A DNA stretch of 64,000 nucleotides from JACDAN01 sp963834825. GTDB taxonomy: Bacteria > Actinomycetota > Thermoleophilia > Gaiellales > Gaiellaceae. The notes under the pieces were generated by a model, which made no database searches, was not told the origin of the DNA, and saw nothing but the letters and a program-made list of their open reading frames with translations. The position numbers were made by a program, and so were the translations under genes. The stretch covers positions 496,001 through 560,000 of the forward strand of contig CAWICZ010000014.1 in NCBI GenBank assembly GCA_963834825.1, read 5' to 3'. Position 1 is the first letter of the stretch; each line of letters opens with the position of its first letter. This document shows, piece by piece, positions 53,249-62,869 of this stretch.

Positions 53249-53876
53249 CTGAGCACGCTCGGCCTCGTCATCTTCGACTGCGACGGCGTGCTCGTCGACA
53301 GCGAGCGCATCGCCACGCGCATCGATGTCGAGGTCCTCGGCGAGCTGGGTTGGCCGATCACCCAGGACGAGGTGATCGAGCGGTTCGTCGGCAAGACGGA
53401 CGCTGCGATGAGGCAGGAGGTGGAGGAGTACCTCGGTCGGTCGGTGAGCGGTGACTGGGAGCGTTTCGCGCACCGCTACCACGACGCGTTCGCCGCCGAG
53501 CTTCAGCCCGTCGACGGCATCGTCGAGGCGCTCGACGCGATCGAGGTCCCGACCTGCGTCGCCTCCAGTGGCAGGCCGGAGAGCATTGAGGCCAAGCTGA
53601 GGCTGACCGGTCTCTGGGAGCGCTTCGACGGACGGATCTCCAGTGCCGCCGATGTGGAGCACGGCAAGCCGGCGCCGGATCTCTTCCTCCATGCGGCTCG
53701 GACGATGGGCGTCGCGCCGGCGCGGTGCACAGTCGTCGAGGACAGCCCGTTCGGCATCCAGGCCGCCCGCGCCGCCGGCATGCGCTCGCTCGGCTACGCG
53801 GGCGGGATCATCCCCGCCGAGCGCCTCCGAGACGCCGACGTGGTCTTCGACGACATGCGGAGGCTTCCGGACCTGC

Positions 53877-53887
<11 letters not shown>
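53249..53887 (+). CDS. HAD-superfamily phosphatase/phosphomutase; start is CTG
   Basis: This ~212-residue HAD hydrolase resembles beta-phosphoglucomutase/phosphoglycolate phosphatase. The nucleophile motif is VIFDCDGVLVDSE, motif II is CVASSGRPESIEAKL, and motifs III and IV are GKPAPDLFLHAA and CTVVEDSPFGIQAARAAGM. The nucleophile Asp lies at codon 10-12, before the first GTG (53288). The only plausible start is CTG 53249, one nt after the upstream stop. Substrate unknown. It overlaps acnA tail to tail by 11 nt. Confidence 0.88.
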
Positions 53888-56627
<2,740 letters not shown>

Positions 56628-56634
56628 ACGAGCG

Positions 56635-56640
56635 ATGCTA
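56635..56640 (-). promoter_or_regulatory. -10 box of acnA
   Basis: On the minus strand TAGCAT is followed by 7 nt and ATG 56627. Confidence 0.5.
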
Positions 56641-56647
56641 GTTGACG

Positions 56648-57670
56648 TTAGGCCGCGTCGAGGGCGCGCGGCAGTTCCTGGGCGACCGGCGCCGCCGGCT
56701 GGAGCTCGGTCTCGGTCTCCGCCGCACGCTCGAGCTTCGTGTCGAAACGATCGAGTCGCTTCTCGGCCTCAGCGAAGCGCGACTGCGCGTTGCCGATGTG
56801 CTTGCCGACAACCTGGAAGTCGTCGCGGAAGCGCCCGAGATCGCCCTGGAGCTGGGCGACATACGCCATCACCTCGTGCGCCCGGTGCTCGATCTGCATG
56901 CCCTTCAGGCCGAGCGCGATCACCTGGAGCTGCGACGTGAACGTCGTCGGTGAGACCGGGAAGACCCGCTTCTCGTGCGCGTATGTGAGCAAAGCACCGG
57001 TTCGACCGCACACGAGCTCGTAGTAGACCGCTTCGGACGGCAGGTACATGAGCGCGAAGTCGTACGTGCCCTCGTCAGGGCGGATGTACTTATTGGCGAT
57101 CGCGTCGACGTGGATCTTCAGGTCCCGCGCGAACGCCTTCTCGTGGAGGGCGCGCTCGTCGTCCGCGTCGGCCTCGGCCAGACGCTCGAAGTTGTCGAGC
57201 GGGAACTTGGCGTCAACCGGGACGAGCCGCTCGACGCGGATGACGGCGTCGACTCGCTCGCCGGTTTTGAAGCCGTACTGGAGGGTGTAGGCATCGGGCG
57301 GCAACCGGTCGCGGAGGAGGTTGCCGAGCAGAAGCTCACCGAACCCCCCTCGCGCCTTGGGCGGCCGAAGCGCGTGCTCCAGCTTCTTGAGGTCGTTGGC
57401 GCGGGCCAGGATCTCTGCGTTCGCCTGTCCCAGCTGACCGAGCTGCTGGTGGATCGCGCTCGTCGTCTTCGTCGCCGTCTCGAGCCGGCGATCCATTGTC
57501 GACGTCATCGCTTCGAGGCGTCGGTCGACGTCGGCATTGCGCTCTGCGAGCTGATGGGCTGAGTCGGACCGAAGCGCCGAGAGCTCCGCGCGGAGCACCC
57601 GCAAAGCCCTGAGGCCGGCATAGGCGAGCCCGGCGGCGATCAGGACCAGAAGAAGAGCCGTCACGATCAT
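56648..57670 (-). CDS. rmuC: RmuC-family DNA recombination protein
   Basis: This 340-residue protein has an N-terminal transmembrane helix (ALLLVLIAAGLAYAGLRAL), a coiled coil (residues ~25-110), and the RmuC nuclease-like core. The core contains GGFGELLLGNLLRD, VDAVIRVERLVPVDAKFPLDNFERL and YDFALMYLPSEAVYYEL. RmuC limits inversions at inverted repeats in E. coli and has a restriction-endonuclease-like fold. TACCGT lies 10 nt before the ATG. Confidence 0.92.
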   Translation of the reverse strand: MIVTALLLVLIAAGLAYAGLRALRVLRAELSALRSDSAHQLAERNADVDRRLEAMTSTMDRRLETATKTTSAIHQQLGQLGQANAEILARANDLKKLEHALRPPKARGGFGELLLGNLLRDRLPPDAYTLQYGFKTGERVDAVIRVERLVPVDAKFPLDNFERLAEADADDERALHEKAFARDLKIHVDAIANKYIRPDEGTYDFALMYLPSEAVYYELVCGRTGALLTYAHEKRVFPVSPTTFTSQLQVIALGLKGMQIEHRAHEVMAYVAQLQGDLGRFRDDFQVVGKHIGNAQSRFAEAEKRLDRFDTKLERAAETETELQPAAPVAQELPRALDAA

Positions 57671-57680
57671 GGACCGACCA

Positions 57681-57686
57681 ACGGTA
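57681..57686 (-). promoter_or_regulatory. -10-like box of rmuC
   Basis: On the minus strand TACCGT is followed by 10 nt and ATG 57670. The spacing is at the edge of the pattern. Confidence 0.35.
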
Positions 57687-57712
57687 GGGACCCGGTCGGA
57701 CGGCGGGCGAAG

Positions 57713-57742
57713 AGCTGGGGGAACCCGAAGGCACCCCCAGCT
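57713..57742 (-). terminator. 9-bp hairpin with inner UUCG loop
   Basis: AGCTGGGGG at 57713-57721 pairs perfectly with CCCCCAGCT at 57734-57742. On the minus strand the loop contains GCC-TTCG-GGT, so the stem continues and closes on a UUCG tetraloop. It lies just after the 65-residue minus-strand gene and before rmuC. There is no T-tract. Confidence 0.6.
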
Positions 57743-57753
57743 GAGCTATCTAC

Positions 57754-57951
57754 CTACGGCGTGTCCCGCCCCGGCATGTGCTCTTCAACCTCGCTCTTGG
57801 CGTCCTGCCCCATGTCCTTGGCGCTGTCGGCGGCAGAGTCGCCCATGTCTTGGGCCTTCTGCCCCATATCTTCGGCCCCCGTCTTCGCCTTATCCGTGAC
57901 GTCTTCGGCTTCGTCCTTTGTGCGTCCGAGCAGCCTGTCGAGAAAACCCAT
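57754..57951 (-). CDS. Small hydrophilic CsbD/LEA-like protein
   Basis: This 65-residue protein begins MGFLDRLLGRTKDEAEDV and then has a repeated amphipathic pattern with three DMG units (AEDMGQKAQDMGDSAADSAK, then DMGQDAK). Such lysine/aspartate-rich repeats are typical of stress-related disordered proteins (CsbD, LEA). GGAGGAGAC before the ATG is a perfect ribosome site and rules out the longer upstream start. Function inferred only from composition. Confidence 0.65.
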   Translation of the reverse strand: MGFLDRLLGRTKDEAEDVTDKAKTGAEDMGQKAQDMGDSAADSAKDMGQDAKSEVEEHMPGRDTP

Positions 57952-58012
57952 GTCTCCTCCAATCGTGGTGGCGGCCTCGCGAGTATGGGGCATCAGACAG
58001 CCGGGCGCTAGC

Positions 58013-58018
58013 TACCAT
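58013..58018 (+). promoter_or_regulatory. -10 box of the DUF3105 gene
   Basis: TACCAT is followed by 9 nt and TTG 58028. Confidence 0.5.
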
Positions 58019-58027
58019 GGCGCCGCG

Positions 58028-58720
58028 TTGCCCAAGAAGTCACGAACGCCCCCGCCGCCGAAGCGGCCGGTCCAGTCTCCGAAGGTTCGGACCGAACCGC
58101 GCGACGAGCGCAGAAATCGCATGATTCTCTACTCGCTCGGCGCGTCTGGATTCGTGATCCTTGCGATCGTCGTCGCCGCCTTCACGCTCACCGGCGGCGG
58201 AGACGGTGATAGTGCATCGAGTGCCCAGAACGCGATCGCGGCGCTTCGTCAGGCAGGGTGCACCTACCAGAACCCGAAGTCGCAGGGGCGCGATCACGTC
58301 CAGGAGTTGCCGGCCGGTTTCAAGCCGAACTCGACGCCGCGCTCGAGCGGACCGCACTCCAACCAGACGATCATCTACGGGTCGTACACCGACTCCGTCC
58401 CGGAGCTGAACGCCGTACACAACCTCGAACACGGCGCGGTGATCATCTGGTACGGGCCCGACGTGCCCGAGTCGACGATCAGGCAGATCAACGATTTCTA
58501 CAACCAGGAACCGAACGGGTTGATCGTCTCGATGCATCCGCAGCTCGGGGACGAGATCGCGCTCGTGGCCTGGACGCACGTCGCCCGCTGTCCGCGCTTC
58601 GACGAGAACGCGGCGAGCAGGTTCGTCGACAGGTTCGGCTTCCGCGGCCCCGAGTCGTGCAAGAACGACATCGAGCAGGGCTGCTTCCGGCGCGAGAACA
58701 TGACGCCGGGAAGCCCGTAG
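58028..58720 (+). CDS. DUF3105 family membrane-anchored protein
   Basis: This 230-residue protein has a Pro/Lys-rich cytoplasmic tail (PKKSRTPPPPKRPVQSPK), one transmembrane helix (LGASGFVILAIVVAAFTL), and an external DUF3105 domain. The domain has TYQNPKSQGRDHVQ, SGPHSNQTIIYGSYTD, VHNLEHGAVIIWYGPDVP and paired cysteines near the end. The His-rich VHNLEHG and HP segments suggest metal binding; the family's function is not established. TTG 58028 is chosen for its -10 box and lysine-rich start. Confidence 0.82.
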   Translation: MPKKSRTPPPPKRPVQSPKVRTEPRDERRNRMILYSLGASGFVILAIVVAAFTLTGGGDGDSASSAQNAIAALRQAGCTYQNPKSQGRDHVQELPAGFKPNSTPRSSGPHSNQTIIYGSYTDSVPELNAVHNLEHGAVIIWYGPDVPESTIRQINDFYNQEPNGLIVSMHPQLGDEIALVAWTHVARCPRFDENAASRFVDRFGFRGPESCKNDIEQGCFRRENMTPGSP

Positions 58721-58754
58721 AGCGTTGCCGGAGGCCCTAGCTAAGCTTCCGCGG

Positions 58755-58842
58755 GCCGGGGTGGCGAAACTGGTCATACGCGCCTGACTTAAAATCAGGT
58801 GTCCCCCTTGGGGGCGTGCGGGTTCGACTCCCGCCCCCGGCA
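58755..58842 (+). tRNA. tRNA-Leu (anticodon UAA)
   Basis: The acceptor GCCGGGG pairs with CCCCGGC at 58835-58841. The anticodon stem-loop is CCTGA-CTTAAAA-TCAGG with anticodon TAA at 58790-58792. A long variable arm (TCCCCCTTGGGGG region) marks a class II tRNA. The T-arm is CGGGTTCGACTCCCG. No CCA is encoded. It reads UUA, a rare codon in this GC-rich genome. Confidence 0.95.
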
Positions 58843-58857
58843 TGTCCGACCCGCCCG

Positions 58858-59187
58858 TTGCTCCTCGTCCTCGCGCTCATCGCGGCTCTCTTCTGGCTCC
58901 CAGCGCCTTGGAACTACCTTGCCGTGATCGGGGCGGGCGTCGTGGAGGTCGTCGAGGTCACGGTCTTCGTCTGGTACTCGAAGCGGCGACGTGCCACGAC
59001 CGGCGCCGAGGCGCTTCCAGGGCTCCGGGGCACCGTCGTCGAACGCTGTCGGCCGACGGGTCAGATCCGGGTCGCCGGCGAGCTCTGGCGGGCGACCTGC
59101 GAGGAAGGGGCCGACCCCGGAGAGACCGTCGTCGTGGAGTCGCTCGGAGCCGATCTGACGCTAATCGTCAGACGGGATTCTCCCTAG
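58858..59187 (+). CDS. NfeD-like membrane protein, short form
   Basis: This ~109-residue protein has two hydrophobic helices (LLLVLALIAALFWLP and YLAVIGAGVVEVVEVTVFVW) and a C-terminal OB-fold: GLRGTVVERCRPTGQIRVAGELWRA...GETVVVESLGADLTLIV. NfeD proteins work with stomatins in membrane microdomains. The TTG at 58858 starts 15 nt after the tRNA. An ATG at the last tRNA base is in another frame (SDPPV) and would join if one base were extra, so the N-terminus is uncertain. Confidence 0.75.
   Translation: MLLVLALIAALFWLPAPWNYLAVIGAGVVEVVEVTVFVWYSKRRRATTGAEALPGLRGTVVERCRPTGQIRVAGELWRATCEEGADPGETVVVESLGADLTLIVRRDSP
59154..59172 (+). promoter_or_regulatory. Inverted repeat upstream of gdhA
   Basis: TCTGACG and CGTCAGA (7 bp) are separated by CTAAT and end 12 nt before the gdhA -10 box. 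It may be an operator or a terminator stem for the NfeD-like gene, whose 3' end it overlaps. Confidence 0.4.
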
Positions 59188-59190
59188 ACT
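59185..59190 (+). promoter_or_regulatory. -10 box of gdhA
   Basis: TAGACT, overlapping the NfeD-like stop, is followed by exactly 6 nt and GTG 59197. Confidence 0.55.
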
Positions 59191-59196
59191 CCGGGC

Positions 59197-60486
59197 GTGG
59201 CCAAGGTCGACGAGACGTCGCTCGAGCAGCTTGCGGGCGAGTGGGACACGCCGCTCTTCCGCATGGCACTCGGCCAGTTCGAGCAGGCGCTCGAGCACGC
59301 TGACGTGCCCGAATCCGTGACCGAGCGGCTGCGGGTCCCGGAGCGATCGACGATCGTCGGCGTGCCTGTTCGTCGCGACGACGACAGCTGGACGGTCTTC
59401 CCCGGCTACCGCGTACAGCACTCGACGGTGCTCGGCCCGACGAAGGGCGGACTGCGGTACGACACCCACGTCGACCTCGGCGAGTGTGCGGCTCTCGCGA
59501 TGTGGATGACCTGGAAATGCTCGCTGCTCAAGCTGCCCTATGGGGGCGCCAAAGGGGGAATCCGGTGCAATCCCCGTGAGATGTCGATCGGAGAGCTCGA
59601 GCGCCTGACCCGGCGCTACACGATCGAGATGCTGCCCCTCATGGGCCCGGAGGAGGACATTCCGGCACCCGACATGGCGACGAACGAGCAGACGATGGCC
59701 TGGATCATGGACACGTACTCGATGCAGATCGGTCACGCCGTCCCCGAGGTCGTGACCGGCAAGCCGATCTCGATCGGCGGCTCGGTCTTCCGCCGTGAGG
59801 CGACCGGCGCCGGCGTCGTGATGGTGATCGAGCGGGCCTGCGCGCGTTTCGACTGGAACCTTGCCGACCAACGGTGCGTCGTGCAGGGCTTCGGGAACGT
59901 CGGCGGCGTCGCCGCGCGCGAGCTGGTCGAGCGCGGGGCGACGGTCATGGCCGTGTCCGACATCTCCGGCGGTGTCTACGACGAGCGCGGCCTCGACCTC
60001 GACGACGTTCGCCGCTGGCACGACGACAAGCGATCGCTGGATCACTACCCACGCGCCGACCATGTCTCCAACGCGGAGCTGCTCGAGCTCCCGTGCGACA
60101 TCCTCGTCCTCGCCGCGCTCGAGGATCAGTTGACCGGTGAGAACGCCGGCCGGATCGAGGCTCGGATGATTGCCGAGGGCGCGAACGGCCCGACGTCGAT
60201 CGAGGCGGACGCGATCCTTGCCGAGCGAGGAATCCACGTGCTTCCGGACATCCTCACGAACGCCGGCGGAGTGACGGTCTCCTACTTCGAGTGGGTGCAA
60301 GATCTCGGACGGCTCTTCTGGACGCGCGACGAGACGCGTGCGAAGCTCGCCGAGAAGATGGGGGACGCCTTCGACCGTGTCTGGCAGCTGTCCGAACAGC
60401 TCGGGATCACGCCTCGGCGTGCGGCGATGGTCGCGGCGATCCGTGAGGTCGCCGGCGCGCTCACCGCGCGCGGGCTCTACCCCTGA
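59197..60486 (+). CDS. gdhA: Glutamate dehydrogenase (Glu/Leu/Phe/Val family)
   Basis: This 429-residue NAD(P)-linked enzyme interconverts glutamate and 2-oxoglutarate. Substrate motif GPTKGGLRYDTHVD, catalytic lysine in PYGGAKGGIRCNP, PAPDMATNEQTMAWIMD, and nucleotide motif VVQGFGNVGGVAARELV are present. The late TNAGGVTVSYFEWVQD matches the hexameric family. The coenzyme cannot be assigned. A CBS gene follows with a 1-nt overlap. Confidence 0.93.
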   Translation: MAKVDETSLEQLAGEWDTPLFRMALGQFEQALEHADVPESVTERLRVPERSTIVGVPVRRDDDSWTVFPGYRVQHSTVLGPTKGGLRYDTHVDLGECAALAMWMTWKCSLLKLPYGGAKGGIRCNPREMSIGELERLTRRYTIEMLPLMGPEEDIPAPDMATNEQTMAWIMDTYSMQIGHAVPEVVTGKPISIGGSVFRREATGAGVVMVIERACARFDWNLADQRCVVQGFGNVGGVAARELVERGATVMAVSDISGGVYDERGLDLDDVRRWHDDKRSLDHYPRADHVSNAELLELPCDILVLAALEDQLTGENAGRIEARMIAEGANGPTSIEADAILAERGIHVLPDILTNAGGVTVSYFEWVQDLGRLFWTRDETRAKLAEKMGDAFDRVWQLSEQLGITPRRAAMVAAIREVAGALTARGLYP

Positions 60487-60887
60487 TGGCGACACTCGTT
60501 CGCGAGGCGATGCTCAGCGAGCCGCGCACGCTCGGCGTCGATGCGACCGCCCAGGAGGCGGGGGAGCTGCTCGCGAAGGCCGACGTCCGCGCAGTGTTCG
60601 TCTGCGACGACGACCACTTCGTCGGGGTCGTGACGCGTAAGACGCTCGTTCGAGAGGTGGTCGCACCGGGGAGGGATCCGCGGACGACGCGGCTCGTCGA
60701 GATCGCCGAGCAGCCGCACTACACCTTCGAGGCCGAGTCTTCGGCGGACGAGGCATTTCGGTTCATGGAGGAAAAGGACGCGGAGCGCGTGCCGGTCGTC
60801 GAGGACGGCAAGCTGGTCGGCGTGCTCTCCCGGGTCGTACTCCAGCGGCGGCTGGCCGAGGACGAACCGTTGGAGGAGGCCGACTAG
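60486..60887 (+). CDS. Tandem CBS-domain protein
   Basis: This 133-residue protein has two CBS domains: LVREAMLSEPRTLGVDATAQ...FVCDDDHFVGVVTRKTLVRE, and YTFEAESSADEAFRFMEEKD...VVEDGKLVGVLSRVVLQRR. CBS pairs bind adenosyl nucleotides and regulate partner proteins. The ATG overlaps the gdhA TGA by one base, so it may sense energy state for, or simply be co-expressed with, glutamate dehydrogenase. Confidence 0.88.
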   Translation: MATLVREAMLSEPRTLGVDATAQEAGELLAKADVRAVFVCDDDHFVGVVTRKTLVREVVAPGRDPRTTRLVEIAEQPHYTFEAESSADEAFRFMEEKDAERVPVVEDGKLVGVLSRVVLQRRLAEDEPLEEAD

Positions 60888-60891
60888 CCTT

Positions 60892-61830
60892 CTAGCAGCA
60901 GGTGTAGGCGCCCGGCGGCGCCGCGCCTTCCACGGGTGTGGGGAGCTTCGCCGCCTCGAGTGCCGCGCCGTGGAGGATGTCCCGCTCGCTGACCTCCAGC
61001 GCGGCGAGGCCGAACTGGTCGATCACCTGCTCGACGAGGATCGCGCCGCCGACGATCACGGGCGCCCGCTCCGGGTGAAGCCCCGGCAGGCGGCGCCGCT
61101 CGTCGAGCGGCAGGGACGCGAGCCGCTCTCGCTGGGCTCGAGCGCCGGCGAGTGTCAGACGGTGGCCGTGAGTGCCGAGACCCTCTGGATGCTCTCCGCC
61201 CATATCGAGCGCGGCCAGGGTCGTGATCGTTCCCGCGACGCCGAGCGCATGCTCCACCTCCGGTCGCGGCGGAAGCAAGGAGCGCACGTGCTCCGCGCAG
61301 GCTTGTTGCTCGGCCAGTGAAGGCGGATCGGAGTGCAGGAAACGTTCGGTGAGCCGCACCGAGCCGATATCGACGCTGACCTGGGACCGGACCGCGCCGG
61401 CCTCGCCGACGACGAACTCGGTCGAGCCGCCGCCGGGATCGACGACGAGCGTCACGCCAACCCGGCCCTCGGCGGCGCCGCGGAAGCTCAGCTCGCCTTC
61501 CTCGTCGCCGGAGAGCAGTCGCGTCGTGAAGCCGTAGCTCCATTCGATCTCGCCCAGGAACGCCTCGCCGTTCTCGGCGTCCCGAACCGAGCTCGTCGCA
61601 ACCAGGAGAACGCGCTCGGCACCGAGGCTCTCGGCCTCACGGCGGTAGTCCGTGAGGGCGTTCCGCACGCGCGCGATCGGTAGAGGAAGGAGGCGCCGGC
61701 GCGCGTCGACCCCCTCGCCGAGCCGTGTGATCTCGACGCGCTTCGAGATCTCCTCGACGGTGCCGTCCTCGACATCGGCCACAAGAAGGCGGGTCGTGTT
61801 CGTGCCCTGATCGATTGCGGCGACCCTCAT
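60892..61830 (-). CDS. Ppx/GppA phosphatase
   Basis: This 312-residue exopolyphosphatase / pppGpp phosphatase family member has AAIDQGTNTTRLLVADVEDG (P-loop 1), VATSSVRDAENGEAFLGEI, the catalytic-Glu region LLSGDEEGELSFRGA, and DPGGGSTEFVVG (P-loop 2). It lacks the C-terminal HD domain of long Ppx proteins. It ends in two cysteines. It diverges from msrA over 21 nt. Confidence 0.92.
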   Translation of the reverse strand: MRVAAIDQGTNTTRLLVADVEDGTVEEISKRVEITRLGEGVDARRRLLPLPIARVRNALTDYRREAESLGAERVLLVATSSVRDAENGEAFLGEIEWSYGFTTRLLSGDEEGELSFRGAAEGRVGVTLVVDPGGGSTEFVVGEAGAVRSQVSVDIGSVRLTERFLHSDPPSLAEQQACAEHVRSLLPPRPEVEHALGVAGTITTLAALDMGGEHPEGLGTHGHRLTLAGARAQRERLASLPLDERRRLPGLHPERAPVIVGGAILVEQVIDQFGLAALEVSERDILHGAALEAAKLPTPVEGAAPPGAYTCC

Positions 61831-61839
61831 CTAGCTCGC

Positions 61840-61845
61840 TACGCT
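61840..61845 (+). promoter_or_regulatory. -10 box of msrA
   Basis: TACGCT is followed by exactly 6 nt and the msrA ATG; no Shine-Dalgarno. It lies in the 21-nt msrA/ppx divergent gap. Confidence 0.55.
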
Positions 61846-61851
61846 ACTCGC

Positions 61852-62508
61852 ATGTTCCTCTTCCGCGACAAGACAGAGATGGTCGAGCCGCGCGACGCGC
61901 TCCCCGGTCGAGACGAGCCGATGGCTGTCCCGGAGGGCCACGACGTGCTGGGCACGCCGATCGCGCCGCCGTTCCCGGATGGCCTCGAGCGCGCGGTCTT
62001 CGGCATGGGCTGCTTCTGGGGCGCGGAGCGGATCTTTTGGCAGGCACCTGGCGTGTACACGACGGCGGTGGGCTACGCCGGCGGGTTTACACCGAACGCG
62101 ACGTACGAAGAGGCGTGCAGTGGCCGAACCGGGCACGCCGAGGTCGTGCTCGTCGTCTTCGATCCTGAGAAGACGAGCTACGAGGAGCTGCTTCGCCTGT
62201 TCTGGGAAAACCACGACCCGACCCAGGGCATGCGCCAGGGCAACGACGCGGGCACGCAGTACCGCTCGACGATCTACTGGGAGAACGAGGCGCAGCGCGA
62301 AGCGGCCGAGCGCTCGCGGGAGGTGTTCCAACGCGAGCTGACCGCCGAGGGCTACGGGCAGATCACGACCGAGATCGCCCAGGCGGGCCCGTTCTACTAC
62401 GCCGAGCCGTACCACCAGCAGTACCTCGCGAAGAACCCGAACGGCTACTGCGGGCTCGGCGGCACGGGCGTCAGCTGCCCCGTCGGCCTCGCGACCTCGC
62501 AGACCTGA
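61852..62508 (+). CDS. msrA: Peptide methionine sulfoxide reductase MsrA
   Basis: This 218-residue thiol enzyme reduces methionine-S-sulfoxide. The active-site motif is FGMGCFWGAERIF with nucleophile C54, followed by TAVGYAGGFTPNATYEE, VVFDPEKTSYEELL and YHQQYLAKNPNGYCGLGG; the terminal cysteines are resolving candidates. The N-terminal ~45 residues form an extension before the catalytic domain. It is followed by initiator tRNA. Confidence 0.95.
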   Translation: MFLFRDKTEMVEPRDALPGRDEPMAVPEGHDVLGTPIAPPFPDGLERAVFGMGCFWGAERIFWQAPGVYTTAVGYAGGFTPNATYEEACSGRTGHAEVVLVVFDPEKTSYEELLRLFWENHDPTQGMRQGNDAGTQYRSTIYWENEAQREAAERSREVFQRELTAEGYGQITTEIAQAGPFYYAEPYHQQYLAKNPNGYCGLGGTGVSCPVGLATSQT

Positions 62509-62531
62509 CCGCGCTACAATGCGCCCCACGC

Positions 62532-62605
62532 CGCGGGGTGGAGCAGTCAGGTAGCTCGCCGGGCTCATAACCCGGAGGTCGCAGGTTCAAATCCTGCCCC
62601 CGCTA
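62532..62605 (+). tRNA. Initiator tRNA-Met (anticodon CAU)
   Basis: This 74-nt tRNA has anticodon CAT at 62566-62568 in loop CTCATAA. The anticodon stem CCGGG/CCCGG contains three consecutive G-C pairs, the initiator hallmark. The T-arm is GCAGGTTCAAATCCTGC. The first acceptor pair is C1 opposite T72, unpaired as required for initiators, though E. coli has A72. No CCA is encoded. Confidence 0.95.
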
Positions 62606-62609
62606 CTCG

Positions 62610-62634
62610 AAAAGGCCCGTTCTGCGGGCCTTTT
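62610..62634 (+). terminator. Intrinsic terminator after tRNA-fMet
   Basis: AAAAGGCCCG and CGGGCCTTTT form a perfect 10-bp stem around TTCTG, with the T-run at its 3' side. It is a classic rho-independent terminator, the only one of this kind that I see in the window. Confidence 0.85.
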
Positions 62635-62743
62635 CTGTGCGGCGACGCCGCTGCATAGCCAAGCAGGCCGAGCACGTAGGCCCGCTTGTGCCCGATCAGG
62701 TCGGCGATCCCATGACTGGCTTAGCGTCGCGGGCGCCGAGCGG

Positions 62744-62772
62744 GGTGCAACCCTCAATGGAGGGGCTGCACC
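62744..62772 (+). other. Structured hairpin in the non-coding gap after tRNA-fMet
   Basis: GGTGCA...TGCACC encloses CCCTC...GAGGG with loop AATG, giving 11 pairs with a small bulge. It lies in the 235-nt gap between the tRNA terminator and the PhoX-like gene, where no reading frame looks coding. Confidence 0.4.
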
Positions 62773-62824
62773 GCTTCGCGGGTCAGGGTGGGCGAAGACG
62801 CACCTGCACGCCTAGCGGTAGCAG

Positions 62825-62856
62825 AGCGGGAAGGCCGGCGCCCCGGCCTTCCCGCT
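62825..62856 (-). terminator. Perfect 14-bp hairpin downstream of the PhoX-like gene
   Basis: AGCGGGAAGGCCGG at 62825-62838 pairs with its exact complement at 62843-62856 around CGCC. It lies 14 nt after the minus-strand stop. No T-tract; a likely terminator or 3' end stem. Confidence 0.6.
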
Positions 62857-62869
62857 GCGTGTGGGCCGG

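Noticed and set aside
56985..57000. A third GTGAGCAAA match.
   Set aside because: It lies inside rmuC coding sequence and shares only the first nine bases of the 15-mer; counted as chance.
57700..57760. Minus-strand sequence with TAGCTCAG and GGTTC that looked like a tRNA.
   Set aside because: It folds as one long hairpin with a UUCG loop; there is no anticodon arm or acceptor stem.
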